Shown: positions 45,164-56,740 of the stretch, piece after piece
Position numbering within the stretch: the stretch's first letter is position 1
Layout: each line of letters begins with the position of its first letter
Source of the DNA: Parapristionchus giblindavisi
Lineage: Eukaryota; Nematoda; Chromadorea; Rhabditida; Diplogasteridae
Reading direction: 5' to 3'
Length of the DNA: 64,000 nucleotides
NCBI GenBank assembly: GCA_943737045.1
Contig: CALSFV010000203.1
Location: 788,501 to 852,500, forward strand
Position numbers and translations under genes: made by a program
Notes under the pieces: model-generated
What the model saw: only the letters and a program-made list of their open reading frames with translations
The model's database searches: none
Told to the model about the DNA's origin: nothing

Positions 45164-46254
45164 ATGCACGTTCTTCACAATGTTGTAAGTATTTTTTAAA
45201 TCGATCCTCATTTTGACTCATGATAAGCTGAATTACTTTACTGTGTTATAGCTTGTTCCCCAAGTCATCCCCATGCACGAGGGATTCGTCGACAACGCCA
45301 GAATCGACGTTCACGGAAGAATCCACCACGACCATGAGTAAGTAAACCAGCATGCAAATCAAGCATACCAGTGGGGCATACCAATGTATCTCGTGTTTGC
45401 AGGCGCTTCACCGTAGAGCTCCTCTCTGGACCCCACGTCGTTCTCCACGTTGATTTCCGTTTCGGATACAATGGGGATCATATCGTCGTTCTCAACAGCT
45501 GCTCTCATAACAGCTGGGGAGAGGAGGTGAGAAAATACAGTAGTTAAGTAAACATTAATTAAAGAACTATCGTATACCATGAATTATCTTGATCGGTAAT
45601 CGATATTTGCGCAATGCATACAGTCTTTAAAATGAAACCAATGCATTTTAAATTTAAACAAACAACTGCATCCACAGAACGTATTGATAAGAAACTCGGT
45701 TTGTTTCAGATCCGCGTCCACAACCCCATCCATCACGGAGATCATTTCCACCTTACCATCCGTGCTCATCACTCTCACTACGATGTCAGTTTCAACACTC
45801 TTCTTATCTATCCCATCTTATTTTCTTCGCTTGATCGACAACATCTAACATTGATCACTCCATACTCTTATCACTTCCCTTGATAAGATGCAAATAACGG
45901 GGTTTAAAGCCTCGTAAAGTACTGTTAAGACTGACTCATCATCGTTTATATTCAGATCCACGTCAATGGACATCACGTTGCCGAGTTCTACCATAGACTC
46001 CCCATGGCTGCCGTGCAAGCCATCGGATTCCGTGGACACGGACACGTGGAGAAGGTCTCCTTCGAAGGATTCGCTTTCGCTCACTGTAAGTTCTGGTCAA
46101 AAGCGGAACAATCAATAGTTCATCAATTATTTTTTCAGCCTGGGGCAACCACTGCAATGACCACTTCGGTCACGCTGGATGGGTTGGATACGGTACCGAG
46201 GTGTACGTCGCTCCCACTTTCGTGTCTGGACACGGTCATGTTGGATACTTCTAA
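45164..46254 (+). CDS. Single-domain galectin
   Basis: Six exons (45164-45184, 45252-45337, 45403-45526, 45710-45784, 45956-46085, 46139-46254) join in phase to 183 residues. One galectin carbohydrate-recognition domain is present. The conserved HxNPR segment reads HVDFRF (His and Arg kept, Asn-Pro changed), and the second motif NSWGEEIR keeps the Trp stacking the sugar and the Glu and Arg contacts. IHVNGHHVAEFYHRL is the typical F4 strand region. A His/Gly-rich C-terminal extension (ending VSGHGHVGYF) follows the CRD. There is no signal peptide, as usual for galectins; these bind beta-galactosides and can be exported by non-classical routes. It most resembles the small C. elegans LEC proteins, but I cannot name the exact orthologue. 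Confidence 0.93.
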
Positions 46255-46321
46255 ATGGATCACTTATCTCAACTCATCAATTTCATCTTTCTCTGTGCAA
46301 AGTGTAGCTACTGCTAACTGT

Positions 46322-46327
46322 AATAAA
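46322..46327 (+). terminator. Candidate polyadenylation signal for galectin
   Basis: AATAAA, 68 nt after the galectin stop. Confidence 0.5.
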
Positions 46328-47351
46328 CTATTCATTCCTTCCAAACAAACACCATGAATGGACAGAAAGAAAATAACAAATCCAAAGAGCATTGTCACTA
46401 TCTTTGAATATTTATTCTTTTTTTCCTTTTTTAAATTCATATAATCTTATAAAACAAGAAAGGGGGATTGGTAGTGACTTGATCTTGCGGTAAAGTAGGA
46501 CCGAAGAAGAGATTAGGCCCTAATGAATTGCCCTTGAAGATCACTCGCCTAGCAGTGATTACCTACAGGATTTCGTGTGCCTTGACTAACGGGTCGTACC
46601 TTTACCTTTTTTTACCTTATAAAACATAAAGATTCAAAGTGAAACAGCTATTTTACTATTTGGTATATGTTTGCTTTCTGTATTTTTAAAACATTTAATT
46701 GATTTCTAATCAAATCTGTTTTGCTGCATAAAATTTAGATCAAATAAATGGACCAAGTCGGTCGACGATTGATCGATTTCTCCGTTTTATACTTTTATCT
46801 ATGCTTAATGTGCGATTTTTTTTAAATTTCCTTTAACACCATGCAACGTGATGTGGTATTTTAAAGAATAAAAATATTGCCAAACCAATTCAATGACAAA
46901 TAAAAAAAAACTGTGTACAGTCTCGCGTACACTTCTCTAGCAAAAAGAAATAACACGCATTATTTCACCTATGAAAGGCAGAGATTTGGCTAAACTTAAT
47001 TTAATATACGTTTCAGCATCGCAAGAGATCACTGTTTTCTAAAGAACATTCCTAATCATGCTTACTTTGAGAAACAATCGTTCTTCTTTGCTCTATTTTT
47101 GCGATGCTTCAACTTAATAAAGTACTCTTAACCTACAAAATTTAGTCGCAGAAACGGATTAGACGAAAAAGTTTTCCAGAACCATTTATGCGAGCCAATA
47201 ACGGCATAAAAGTCACATTGAAATGTATGCTTTCAGTGATCATCCCCTGCTTTTTCTCACCCGCACGATCTCGGTTTTGTGCAAAACAAGTGAACCGTGC
47301 TGTAAAGAATGGAAGAAATGTTCATGCTGTTTATTATTGCTTGAAGAATGA
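46328..47351. other. Intergenic, no gene seen
   Basis: AT-rich sequence between the galectin 3' end and the small secreted peptide gene. No coding or structural feature was recognised. Confidence 0.5.
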
Positions 47352-47624
47352 TCATAGATGATCATAAAAGACTTGATTGAGACATTCCCACATGAAACCG
47401 TCTTCGTTAATACATCTAGTACCATTCTGCCACATAACACAACAGTAGCACTCCCATGCGTAGCCTTTTCTATCTTCAACCTGTGCGTTCGCAGTAGCTG
47501 AAGGTAAGTACACGAATTAGACTTTTATTAAACAATGTAACGAATGACCCTTGTCTATTCTATTCCAAGCATCCGTAGAACAGAAGAGAATGAAACAGAG
47601 GAAGATGATAGCGAGGGTGTTCAT
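47352..47624 (-). CDS. Small secreted cysteine-rich peptide
   Basis: Two exons (47549-47624, 47352-47497) joined in phase 1 give 73 residues. A strong signal peptide (MNTLAIIFLCFILFCSTDA) is followed by a mature peptide of about 54 residues containing WECYCCVMW, TRCINED and FMWECL, five clustered cysteines in all. The 3' acceptor is TACCTTCAG. I do not recognise the family; size and cysteine content suit a secreted effector, antimicrobial-like or structural peptide, but no activity is implied. A frameshifted relative lies at 51432-51479 in the paired duplication unit. Confidence 0.6.
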
Positions 47625-47796
47625 ATTGAATCACTGTTCTTTTGCAAGGAATTCCTTTTTCTATAGTTGTCGCATCTTGATTTTCTCAACCACGTTGCAC
47701 GTTGATTCATAATTTTAATACGAGTGAGATTAAACAATGTTTCAATAAATTGTTTCTTTTGGCCTCATTCCAAGAAGTTCTTCTGTTATATGTAGT

Positions 47797-48039
47797 TTAT
47801 GGTTTTTTCTTGGCATTTCCTCCATAGATTCTGCGCAGTTGAAGTCTTGTTCTTGGGCATCGTCTTCTTGTTGATATTAACCTGTGGAATTGTAGTCTTG
47901 TCGATGTCTTCATTGGCCTCGTCCTTCTTTTCGCTTGTCTTAGTCTGATCCTCTTAGCTGCCGTCTGAATACAATAATTTTTCAAAGTCTCGTTGTGCAG
48001 TGTCTCCGTAGAAGTCTCCGGCACATTTTTTACGGACAT
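47797..48039 (-). CDS. Unassigned ORF within the left-unit insertion
   Basis: 80 codons beginning MSVKNVPETSTETLHN, then very Arg/Lys-rich. The third frame over the second half is also open to a TAA (TSEKKDEANEDIDKTTIPQ...). The two halves may therefore belong to one gene with a frameshift or an unseen intron, or to a gene fragment brought in by the insertion. No family recognised. Confidence 0.25.
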   Translation of the reverse strand: MSVKNVPETSTETLHNETLKNYCIQTAAKRIRLRQAKRRTRPMKTSTRLQFHRLISTRRRCPRTRLQLRRIYGGNAKKKP

Positions 48040-48637
48040 GATGAGTTTTCTGAACTCATCTCGTAGATGGATCCCAACGCAGACAGGGTTGTGGTTCAGT
48101 CTACTAGTCTTTTGGCCGATGCACCAATTTGGATGCTAGGACAGACAATCATATAGAATAATACTTTATTGATCAGAAACACATATAGATACCTTCTTTA
48201 TATATTGAAATGTTAGTCTAAACATACATATTATACAGGCATAGCAGTGATCTATCATTTTTCGTCACAACAATCCTGATTTGAAGAACGAGAAACCTTT
48301 TCTTTAAATAGAACACACACCATCAAAACTCCAGATCTTTAAAAAACCGAATCGATAATAATAACTATAAATTATAAATAATTATTAAGATTTGATAATT
48401 ATAAGAGAATTATAACAAAAATGTAAGATTTATAAGGAGAAAATAAAGATGAATGATTTATTTGATTATGTTTTTAAACTTATTTCTTATCAGGATACTT
48501 CATAAGCATTTTCTTGACGTTGTTATGAAGTATCTTCCATTCAGCAACCTATAGTATTATATGATAAGGAAACAGTGCAAATGAGACCTTAGAAAAAGTT
48601 AGTTTGAAACGATAAAATATCAACGAATATGAAGTTA

Positions 48638-50063
48638 TCAAATAATCATCATTGTAAATATCATGACAACAGTCGTGAAAGATTCTCCTCCTCCGTTCTC
48701 CGCATTAGCATTCTCAGTATTCTCAACTTCCGGATGATCGAGGCTTCGTGTGGTTTTCACTGCTGTCATCTGTCAAGTAAATCTTGCATTTTGCATTGGA
48801 TAATGAAACTGACAGCTATAGTTGTATTGTCATTACAGAAATCCGTCTGACAAAGGGTCATGACATGGTCCGTGAGCCGAACAGACATTGACTGTGGAAT
48901 GAGACATGATCAATTGTATTCTCTCGATCTTCATAAACTCACTTTCATCTTAAGAAGCGATAAAGAATCATCGACAGTTATGCAACCTCGTCCATATGTA
49001 TGATCAGGATCAGTTATTCCTGCTTCATTGTCCAATATGAAACAAAAATCACCGCGACAAGTACGATTATTCCGATAATCATCGCCCTTAATTTGATCTT
49101 TCAAGGAATCTTAACCTGTCTGCTGTTGTACCTGAGGATAAATCATGCAAGTTACTTGTTGCTTCGTACTCTTGATTCCCGATTTCCTCGCTTTGTTATA
49201 TAGATTAATGCATTCCTGCATGAACTCAATTGAATAAATGTTCAGATAAACGCAATATTTTCTGTATACAGTTGTGTTGCAATATGCGAAGATGCTACGC
49301 ATTCCCACGTCTCCGACCGCAGATTCATTCCAATAACCACTATCCCAATCGCGCGCTGCTTCTACTATGACGTTTGGATACAATCTTAATGATTATTTAT
49401 TAAGAAACTGTACATAGTATGCTGCTCACTCTTGGAAGCTTCTGGGTTTATTTACGAATTCACACGTCTTCGTCGCATATCCATCTGGATATTCGCAATA
49501 GTAACAGTACTGACCAGTACAGGTTTCTTCGGTCTGACAGAGATAATTGGTATAAAATTTGTTAAACCATCAAATTGCAACTAACTTTATTAAAACATTG
49601 AAGTGTGGTTAATGTGTTAGGTTCATTGTTCTTGAGACTGTCTTCGTTACATTTATCGCCGGTTCTGAAGATACTGAATTTCAATTTTGATAATGATTTT
49701 ACCTGCAGTAGCACTCCATGTAGCCGTTGAGATTGTAACATCCATTGAACGAAGACATTTATGTTCCAGAAATACAACCCTGTCACAATATATTATGTAT
49801 TTATTTTCGACCCAACTCAAATGACTAAAATTTTAATTTGCATAATATGGAGTGTATTTTTGAATACCTGAGTTCTCATGACTCCATCTATGAAGAATGC
49901 AGTACAGGCATCTCCTTGGCATGTTGTGCTAAATCAATATTTAATAGCTATTTAGATACAACAAAGAGCACCGTTCATCCTTGATTGCCCATTTATTACA
50001 TGTTAGTGAGCTGCCAATGCTAATAATAAACATTAAGTTAATAGGAGACGCAAATAAACTCAT
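48638..50063 (-). pseudogene. GPI-anchored Ly6-like cysteine-rich protein, left copy, in-frame stop
   Basis: Ten exons correspond one-to-one with the intact right copy: 49972-50063, 49868-49928, 49703-49779, 49586-49664, 49430-49533, 49270-49384, 49132-49215, 48943-49086, 48814-48891, 48638-48769. They total 322 codons. All splice sites and phases are kept. Exon 3 carries TAA (49759-49761) where the right copy has GAA, so the predicted protein ends after about 58 residues. The rest still shows selection-like features: signal peptide, CNGCYN-type spacing, a QTDFCNDN ending typical of Ly6 folds, and a C-terminal hydrophobic tail after ENGGGES suited to GPI attachment. It may be a recent pseudogene, a polymorphic null, or a case of stop readthrough or sequencing error. 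Confidence 0.65.
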
Positions 50064-51394
50064 GGTGAGCCTAAAATTATATCAGAAAATAGATATCTGA
50101 TATTATGCGTACGAATAGGTGCACCGAGCACCAGTAAAATCAGAATTAGAGGTGCAAATAAGTGATTCTAGTCTACTATTCAACTTGAGATTCTCCTGAT
50201 TGTAGGTATGAAGGTACTCATTGTAGCATCTTCCGATAACCACGTATAATTACTCCAACGACATTCTGATACTTGTAACACGTACTCAATTTTAAAGATC
50301 TTTGAAAAATATGTGAGAAAACTTTGTGGAAGTTTTAGATTTTTCTTAAAATGAACCAAAAGTAGGGGTTCAAAACAACACATGGATTGTTTAATGTGTA
50401 CCGTAACATGGTTTCTCAACATAGTTCTCTATCTACCGTACCCTACAATATTATACCGAAATTCAAGACAAATCCCGATTCGATTACGGTAATTAGGGTT
50501 ACGGTATCCAGATAGATAAAAGTTGGCTCACTATTGATATAATGGCAACTTGTATGTGGTCTCGGTGCATCATGAATTTTTCGACTTCAGCCATTTTCAA
50601 CCATGAACCCCGGTCGACTGAAAAAAAATCAGTTCGCGATTCCTGCGGTTACGGTAGCACAATACCGTAGACTTCTACTGATAGAAATGATACAACTTTT
50701 ATTGCCATAGGCCATCTACCAACCGATTTATGATCCGTTGCCGAAACGGGAGGGTGCAGTCTCAAAGTAAAGATCCAAACTCTTTATCTTGTACAAACTG
50801 TGCGTTATGAAGGCTATGACAATGAATGAATCGTCAGGGTTGTTGTATCGAAATAATATTTCATGTTTACAGTAACAGTCGACGTAAAAATTGCGTAATG
50901 AAGGATCCAGTGAACTTTGAAGTGACGTCGAAACACATCTCAACTTCTCTAATGTTCACAAGTAGCAAAAAGAAAAGAAAAGAGAGTCACTCATCATTTC
51001 TTTTACTTATTTTCATCTGAACTCTCATCACAATTTCTCGCGACATATTTTAAACTCTTTGGAAGAATCATTCAATTTCTTGCAACCTTCAGCGGGATAT
51101 TCTTGGGAATGAGTTAATGAGTCATGAAAAGAGGCGAGAGAGTGTGTAAAACGAGGAAAGTTTATTCTTTTTTTTCTTTTCTTTTCATGTTCTCAGAGAT
51201 GTTGAAAATCTTCATCGTGTCAAAAAAAAGCCATCCAACCGATTTATGATCCGGTGCCGAAACGGGCGCCCCCCCCCCCCCTAATTAACCGTCATTTATT
51301 GATGGTTTGGTCATTACTGCCCATTCATATTGAAACTCTTCAAGAAACATTTTTAGGATAAATTTTCACACCTTTTTTCACACATAAATTTTTA
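50064..51394. other. Spacer between the duplication units
   Basis: Contains the inverted copy of the dispersed repeat (50434-50760) and a shorter piece of it at 51230-51285 ending in a poly-C tract. No gene is seen. Confidence 0.5.
50434..50760. repeat. Dispersed repeat, copy 2 (inverted relative to 7.6 kb)
   Basis: Shares GTTGGCTCACT, TTGATATAATGGCAA, GGGTTACGGTATC and ATGAATTTTTC blocks with the reverse complement of 7561-7960, including the ACCGATTTATGATCCGTTGCCGAAACGG segment (also at 51237). Confidence 0.7.
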
Positions 51395-51431
51395 AACGAT
51401 TGACCCTAGTCTATTCTATTTCATGCAGTAG

Positions 51432-51479
51432 TTAAACAGAAGAGAACGAACAGATTAAGATGATAGCGAGGACCTTCAT
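51432..51479 (-). pseudogene. Frameshifted relic of the small secreted peptide gene
   Basis: The first exon begins MKVLAIILIC like the 47624 gene (MNTLAIIFLC). One base is lost after the tenth codon, shifting the frame to FSSV and a stop (51432-51434). No counterpart of the cysteine-rich second exon was found downstream, where flanking duplication sequence follows instead. Confidence 0.6.
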
Positions 51480-51887
51480 ATTGAACCACTTTTCTTCTAC
51501 CAGGAATTCCATCTTCTATGGTCGTCGTATCTTGATTTTCTCAACCACGTTGCACGTTGACTCACAATTTTAATACGAAAGAGATTAAACAATCGTCCAT
51601 TGAATTTTTTTTCTAGAAAAAACTGCGGATTTTCCTGATGTGAAGAAAGAGAAAGTATTGCCATTAAATAGAACTGACACCATAAATAGACCCGATCAAA
51701 ATCTTGCATCGAAACCGAATTGATAATAATAATTTTAAATCATAAAGACCTATAAAGATTTAATAATTAGATCAGAATTATAAGATAAATAAGAAGAAAA
51801 TAAAGATAAATGATTTCTTTCCCATATTTTTAAACTTTATTCTTATCAGGATACTTCATAGATAAAATATCAAAGAAAATTATGCTA

Positions 51888-53314
51888 TCATATCATCAGC
51901 AATGTGAATATCAAGACAACAATTGTGAATGATTCTCCTCCTCCATTCTCTTTAATAGACTTCTCAGGATCAATTTCCGGCTGATCGAGGCCTCGTGTTG
52001 TTTTCACTGCTGTCATCTGTCAAGTAAATCTTGCATTTTGCATTGGATAATGAAACTGACAGCTGTAGTTGTGTTGTCATTACAGTAATCCTTCTGACAA
52101 AGGGTCATGACTATGTCCGTTACCCGAACAGACATTGACTGTGGAATGAGACATGATCAATTGTATTCTCTCGATCTTCATAAACTCACTTTCACTTTAA
52201 GAAGCGATAAAGAATCATCGACAGTTATGCATCCTCGTCCATATGTATGAACAGGGTCATTTATTCCAAGTTCAGAGTCCATAATGAAGCAAAAGTCACC
52301 GCGACAAGTACGATTATTCCGATAATTATCGCCCTTAATTTGATCTTTCAAGGGATCTCAATCTAGCTGCTGTTGTACCTGTGGATAAATCATGCAAGTT
52401 ACTTGTTGCTTCTTGCTCTTGATTCCCGACTTCGTCACTTTCTTATATAGATTAACGCATTCCTGTATTAATTCAGTTGATGCAATAACCAAATGGAATT
52501 AAATATTTGCTCTGTACAGTTGTGTTGCAATATGCGTAGATGCCACTCATTCCTACGTCTCCAACAGCAGAATTATTCCAATCACCGCTATCCCAATCGC
52601 GCGCTTCTTCTATTATGACGTTTGGATACAATCTTAATTAAAGCGTATTACAAGAAGTATACACAGTATAACGCTCACTCTTGTAAGTAATATGGTCTAT
52701 TTATGAATGCGCACATGTGCGACTCATATCCATCGGGATATTTGCTGTAGTAGCAGTACTCACTAGTGCAATTGTATGCTGTCTGACAGAGATATTAGAT
52801 ATTTGGCAAAACAAAACAATCAAATTCTAACTAACTTTACTGAAGCATTCAAGTGTGGTTAATTTGTTAGGAACACTGTTCTTCAGACTTTCTTCGTTAC
52901 ACTTATCGCCGGTTCTGAAGATACTGAATTTCAATTTTGACAATGATTTTACCTGCAATAGCAGTTCATGAAGCCATCGATATTATAACATCCATTGAAT
53001 GATGACATTTCTGTTCCAGAAGCACATCCCTGCCACAATATATTATGTAATAATTTTCAAGTCAACTCAAGCGACTAAAATTTGAATTTAAATTCTTTGA
53101 AAATATGTATTTGAATACCTGCATTCTCATGACCCCGTCTATGAAGAATGCAGTACAGGCATCTCCTTGGCATGTTGTTCTAAATCTATATTTAATTACT
53201 ATTTAGATACAATAAAGAGCACCGTTCATCCTTAATTGCCCATTTATTACATGTTAGTGAGCTGCCAATGCTAATAATAAACATTAAGTTAATGGAAGAA
53301 GCAGATAAACCCAT
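51888..53314 (-). CDS. GPI-anchored Ly6-like cysteine-rich protein, right copy
   Basis: Ten exons (53223-53314, 53119-53179, 52953-53029, 52836-52914, 52679-52782, 52518-52632, 52379-52462, 52190-52333, 52061-52138, 51888-52016) join in phase to 320 residues without a stop. A signal peptide (SSINLMFIISIGSSLTC) leads to a long ectodomain with about 20 cysteines. Segments include TTCQGDACTAFF, FNGCYN, GDKCNEESL, NRTCRGDFCFI, GRGCITVDDS and LCQKDYCNDN. The CxxDxC and CN endings recall repeated three-finger (Ly6/uPAR) units. The C-terminus (KENGGGES then FTIVVLIFTLLMI) has the small-residue site and hydrophobic tail of a GPI-anchor signal. One cysteine of the left copy (CYYCEY) is serine here (CYYSKY). 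An AATTTTAG acceptor precedes the start codon. Function is unknown; an outer-leaflet surface protein is inferred. Confidence 0.78.
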
Positions 53315-54056
53315 CGTGAGCCTAAAATTGAATTAGAAAACAGTTATCTCGACTCAAAAATCTGAGTAAGTGCACCGAGCACCAGTAAAATACGAATTTG
53401 AGGTGCCAATAAGCGATTCTTGTCTACTGTCCAACTTGAGATTCTCCTGATTGTAGGTATGAAGGTACTCATTGTAGCATCTTCCGATAACCACATATAT
53501 AATTATACTCCGACGACATTTTGTTATTTACTCAATTTCAAATTCCTTTGAAAAATAGGTGATGAAACTTTATGAAAAGTTTAGATTTTACTTACAATGA
53601 TCCACAAGCAGCGGTTCAAAAAACACAAAACACTGATTGTTTACAAAGTATCGTAACATTGTTTCTCAACATAGGTCGTGCGAAAAGATGTCATATGTAA
53701 TATATCATATGATATTCGTCGTTGTTAATTCATATTCGGTGTTGATCTTATATCGTATTCGTCGTCCTCGATCATCGCTCACTCCTTTCTTTTGATTGCT
53801 TGGACAACAATATGATGAAAATCAAAAGCTTAGTTTATTAGTGATCAGAGTGCAAGAAACGATTGATACAGAGGATGGCATGAAAGTGAAAGTCAGAGAG
53901 CAATGAAACAACTTCTTGGTTATCGATTCATTAGTACATGTAATAATCGTCAACGAATTAGTACTACGTGTTAAAGGCAAAAATAATCAATTCAAATATA
54001 TCTACATAAAAATACATACAATGATATGTACCAGAACAGTGCGGCAATTGACAATT

Positions 54057-56740
54057 TTAAGCCTTGTAGCTGATGTTGTTCAATTTTCCTCGTGCAGCAA
54101 CGTTTATTCTCTTGATATAGTCGTCGATATCGCCGATTGGAACAAGATTATAGGCATTCATATTGTAGTAATAATAGACACAAGCGGAGATAGGCATCAC
54201 TAATGACCACGAATTGAAAGATCTGCAATCAGATTATTGTTGTGTGGTAAAATATTTAAGGTGAAATTTATATAATTTAAGGCATCAAATGGTAAAAGTT
54301 AATCCAAATGGTTACGGATGTATGTTTTTCACACACCATACCCTGTCGACATAATAAGTATAAGAAGAAATAGCTTACCCAGTGATTAATAAGACAAGAA
54401 CATAACTGAAGAGAGAAGCTAAGAAAACCTCAATGACGTTGTGACTGAAATAGAATCTATACTACTATCCGTGAAAAAGCAAAATCTTACATTTTGACAT
54501 TTCGCCTTGCGATTTTGAGTTTGTTGGGATCGGAGATCTCATTCTTCACAAGGAAATACTTCATTCCAAAGATAATATCAGAGATGTAAAGATTCCAGTC
54601 CAATTTTCTGATGTCGAAGTCAAAGTTCTGAACGAGACTAGTTGTGTGGTTGTATATTTCATCATATTATGCGTACCACTCTGTCCTCTGGTTGCATTTG
54701 ATCAATCAGCATCAGCATTCCTTTTGAACTATAGATCCATCTCTTGAATGTGAATGGAATGAATACTTCGTACATCTCACGAATCTTGGCGAATGTTCGA
54801 GTCCAGCTGAATATTCCTTATTTACTTTCCATTCATAACACAGTTCATATTTCGGCACTATCAGCAGAAATCTTAGGAATGTCACAAAATATTAACGCAC
54901 AATGGTTTTTTGCCCAACAGCGATCCGATATTATCCAGAGCCGGTCCAATTGCCTTGTGTTTGATCAAATGATAAGTTTTCTCAACGCTGACAGTTCCTC
55001 TGGTGCCAGCAGTCGGGGAGAAAATGACCTTCTCAAGAGGATACTTGTTGAGCGCCTAAATGATCTTGATTGTGAAAAGTATCCACTGATGAATGGAATT
55101 CCTACCGATCCACAGAGATCGCGAAATTTGATAAGAGACATAGGGTTGAGATCAGTTGAGTTACAATGGAAGATGGGGATGCTTTCGAGTTTGCTGAAAG
55201 GTACAGATTAGGCTCGGTAAAATACAGAATTAATCTTACCCTAGTGTCATGCGATATGCAGCACAAGCGATCATCATATTACACACGACATCTACGGGAA
55301 CTCCATCAATGGGATTCTCTGCGTTGCATGGCATACGAGGGATTGTACCCGTTCCGAACTAAAATGTTATACAATATAGCACACGATGTTAAGCAAGGGT
55401 ATTATTGATGAAGGTGTATTCTGCATAGGTGTTTGATTTCTTTGGCTCTTACTCTCTTTAATTCGCACTATATGATGCACTTACTCCAAGAGCCTGTGCA
55501 CTCATTCCTTGGAATACATCGGCCCATCCAGGAATTCCATCCTTCCAAATTCCAGTGATGATAGCAGGACGAAAGATAACAGTGGGCAGGTCGGTTGCTT
55601 TCTGCGATACGAGAATCTGCAAGCAAACCAATAAAGATTGTCCCTGATACAGAGATAAGCAACCTCAGCACAACTCTTGGTGAAGCAGTATGTGTTAAAG
55701 TACTTGGGCACTATAGCATTCGTGATGCCCTCTAGCATTGCATCATCAAGCCAATCGAGAGACTGAAAATCATTTTGCTTAGACGTTATTAGGGAGAATT
55801 ATTATAGGCAAGTATTATCGAAGCATCAAAAGATCTAGATCAGAAACACTCTAGTAGTCTCTTTCCGGCAATGGTATGCGGAAATGTCATGTCATCATAT
55901 GACGCTAAATATATTCGGATAGGTAAGAAAATGTGCATACTTCCATAAGCTTATTGGGGTCATATGCAGAAGGATAGATCTTCTCTTCAATGCCACCTTC
56001 CTTATCTACATTCACATAGGCAGTCGAACAGTGGAGGAAACTCTTAATACATTAAAAAGTCAAGTTAAGAAATGGGTAAATGAGAACATACAACAAGTTT
56101 GGGCATTCTGTCACACATGCTGATCATTCTGTTCACTCCTTTAATGTTCAATTCGACAGCACTTCGTAGAGTATCGTTGAATCTAATGGTAGCTGCACAA
56201 TGCATTACAACTCCAGTCTATAATTAAATTATACATGATATGACTTTGATTATATTGGTTTCACCTCATTGAGAACTTGTTCGAGATGTTCAGGGGTCAA
56301 TCCCAAATCATCGATTGTGATATCTCCTTCGACAGGGACAACCTTCTCAAGGACAGTCGGACAGTCCTCACGAATACGATTGAAGAGGACAGACTAAACA
56401 ATATATTTATTATATTATATAATTATATTTACTGTTTATTTTATACTACGTGCTACGTGCTCGTACCAACAAAAATAAGAAAAGACGAACCTGTGTGATA
56501 GTATTCCATCTGTCGACTGCACTCTTTCCCTTTGAGGCACGAATGAGAACATAGATTCGCTTTACATCATGGAGATTATGAAGTATCTTCTCGACCAAGA
56601 TCTAGAACAAATAACAATGAAACATGTTCACTGTCGATAAGGAAATATTGATATAATCCACATACCTTTCCTACGAATCCACTTGCCCCAGTAATGAATA
56701 TAGTCTGGTTAGCATAAAGTTCATTGAAGTGAGGGAGCAT
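54057..56740 (-). CDS. fard-1: Fatty acyl-CoA reductase
   Basis: Fourteen minus-strand exons (56666-56740, 56491-56601, 56265-56393, 56095-56217, 55941-56042, 55664-55762, 55485-55616, 55240-55358, 55106-55193, 54901-55055, 54677-54806, 54491-54627, 54379-54444, 54057-54222) join in phase to 543 residues, the usual FAR length. An N-terminal Rossmann fold has the NADPH-binding GASGFVG (residues 18-24) and the active-site YxxxK (Tyr205/Lys209 in TYCFTKS). VIFRPAIITG is also family-typical. The C-terminal FAR domain (about residues 350-500) ends with a hydrophobic anchor (VFLASLFSYVLVLLITG). The enzyme reduces long-chain acyl-CoA to fatty alcohol using NADPH, usually at the peroxisome membrane, feeding ether-lipid synthesis. 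A TTTCTTTCCAAG acceptor precedes the ATG. Confidence 0.95.

Larger units (their letters stand above)
47560..50430. repeat. Left unit of a tandem segmental duplication
   Basis: Aligns by eye over nearly its whole length, in the same orientation, with 51395-53670. Introns and intergenic spacer are conserved (for example TCTTGATTTTCTCAACCACG in both). The left unit has about 540 bp extra (about 47745-48285) not present in the right one. Confidence 0.85.
51395..53670. repeat. Right unit of the tandem segmental duplication
   Basis: Counterpart of 47560-50430, with an intact GPI-type gene and a broken small-peptide gene. Exon sizes of the GPI gene are identical between units in nine of ten exons. 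Confidence 0.85.

Noticed and set aside
49215..49269. Continuous frame across exons 6-7 of the left GPI gene
   Set aside because: The right copy has a stop in the same interval and both copies have GT...CAG boundaries, so this is a 54-55-nt intron.
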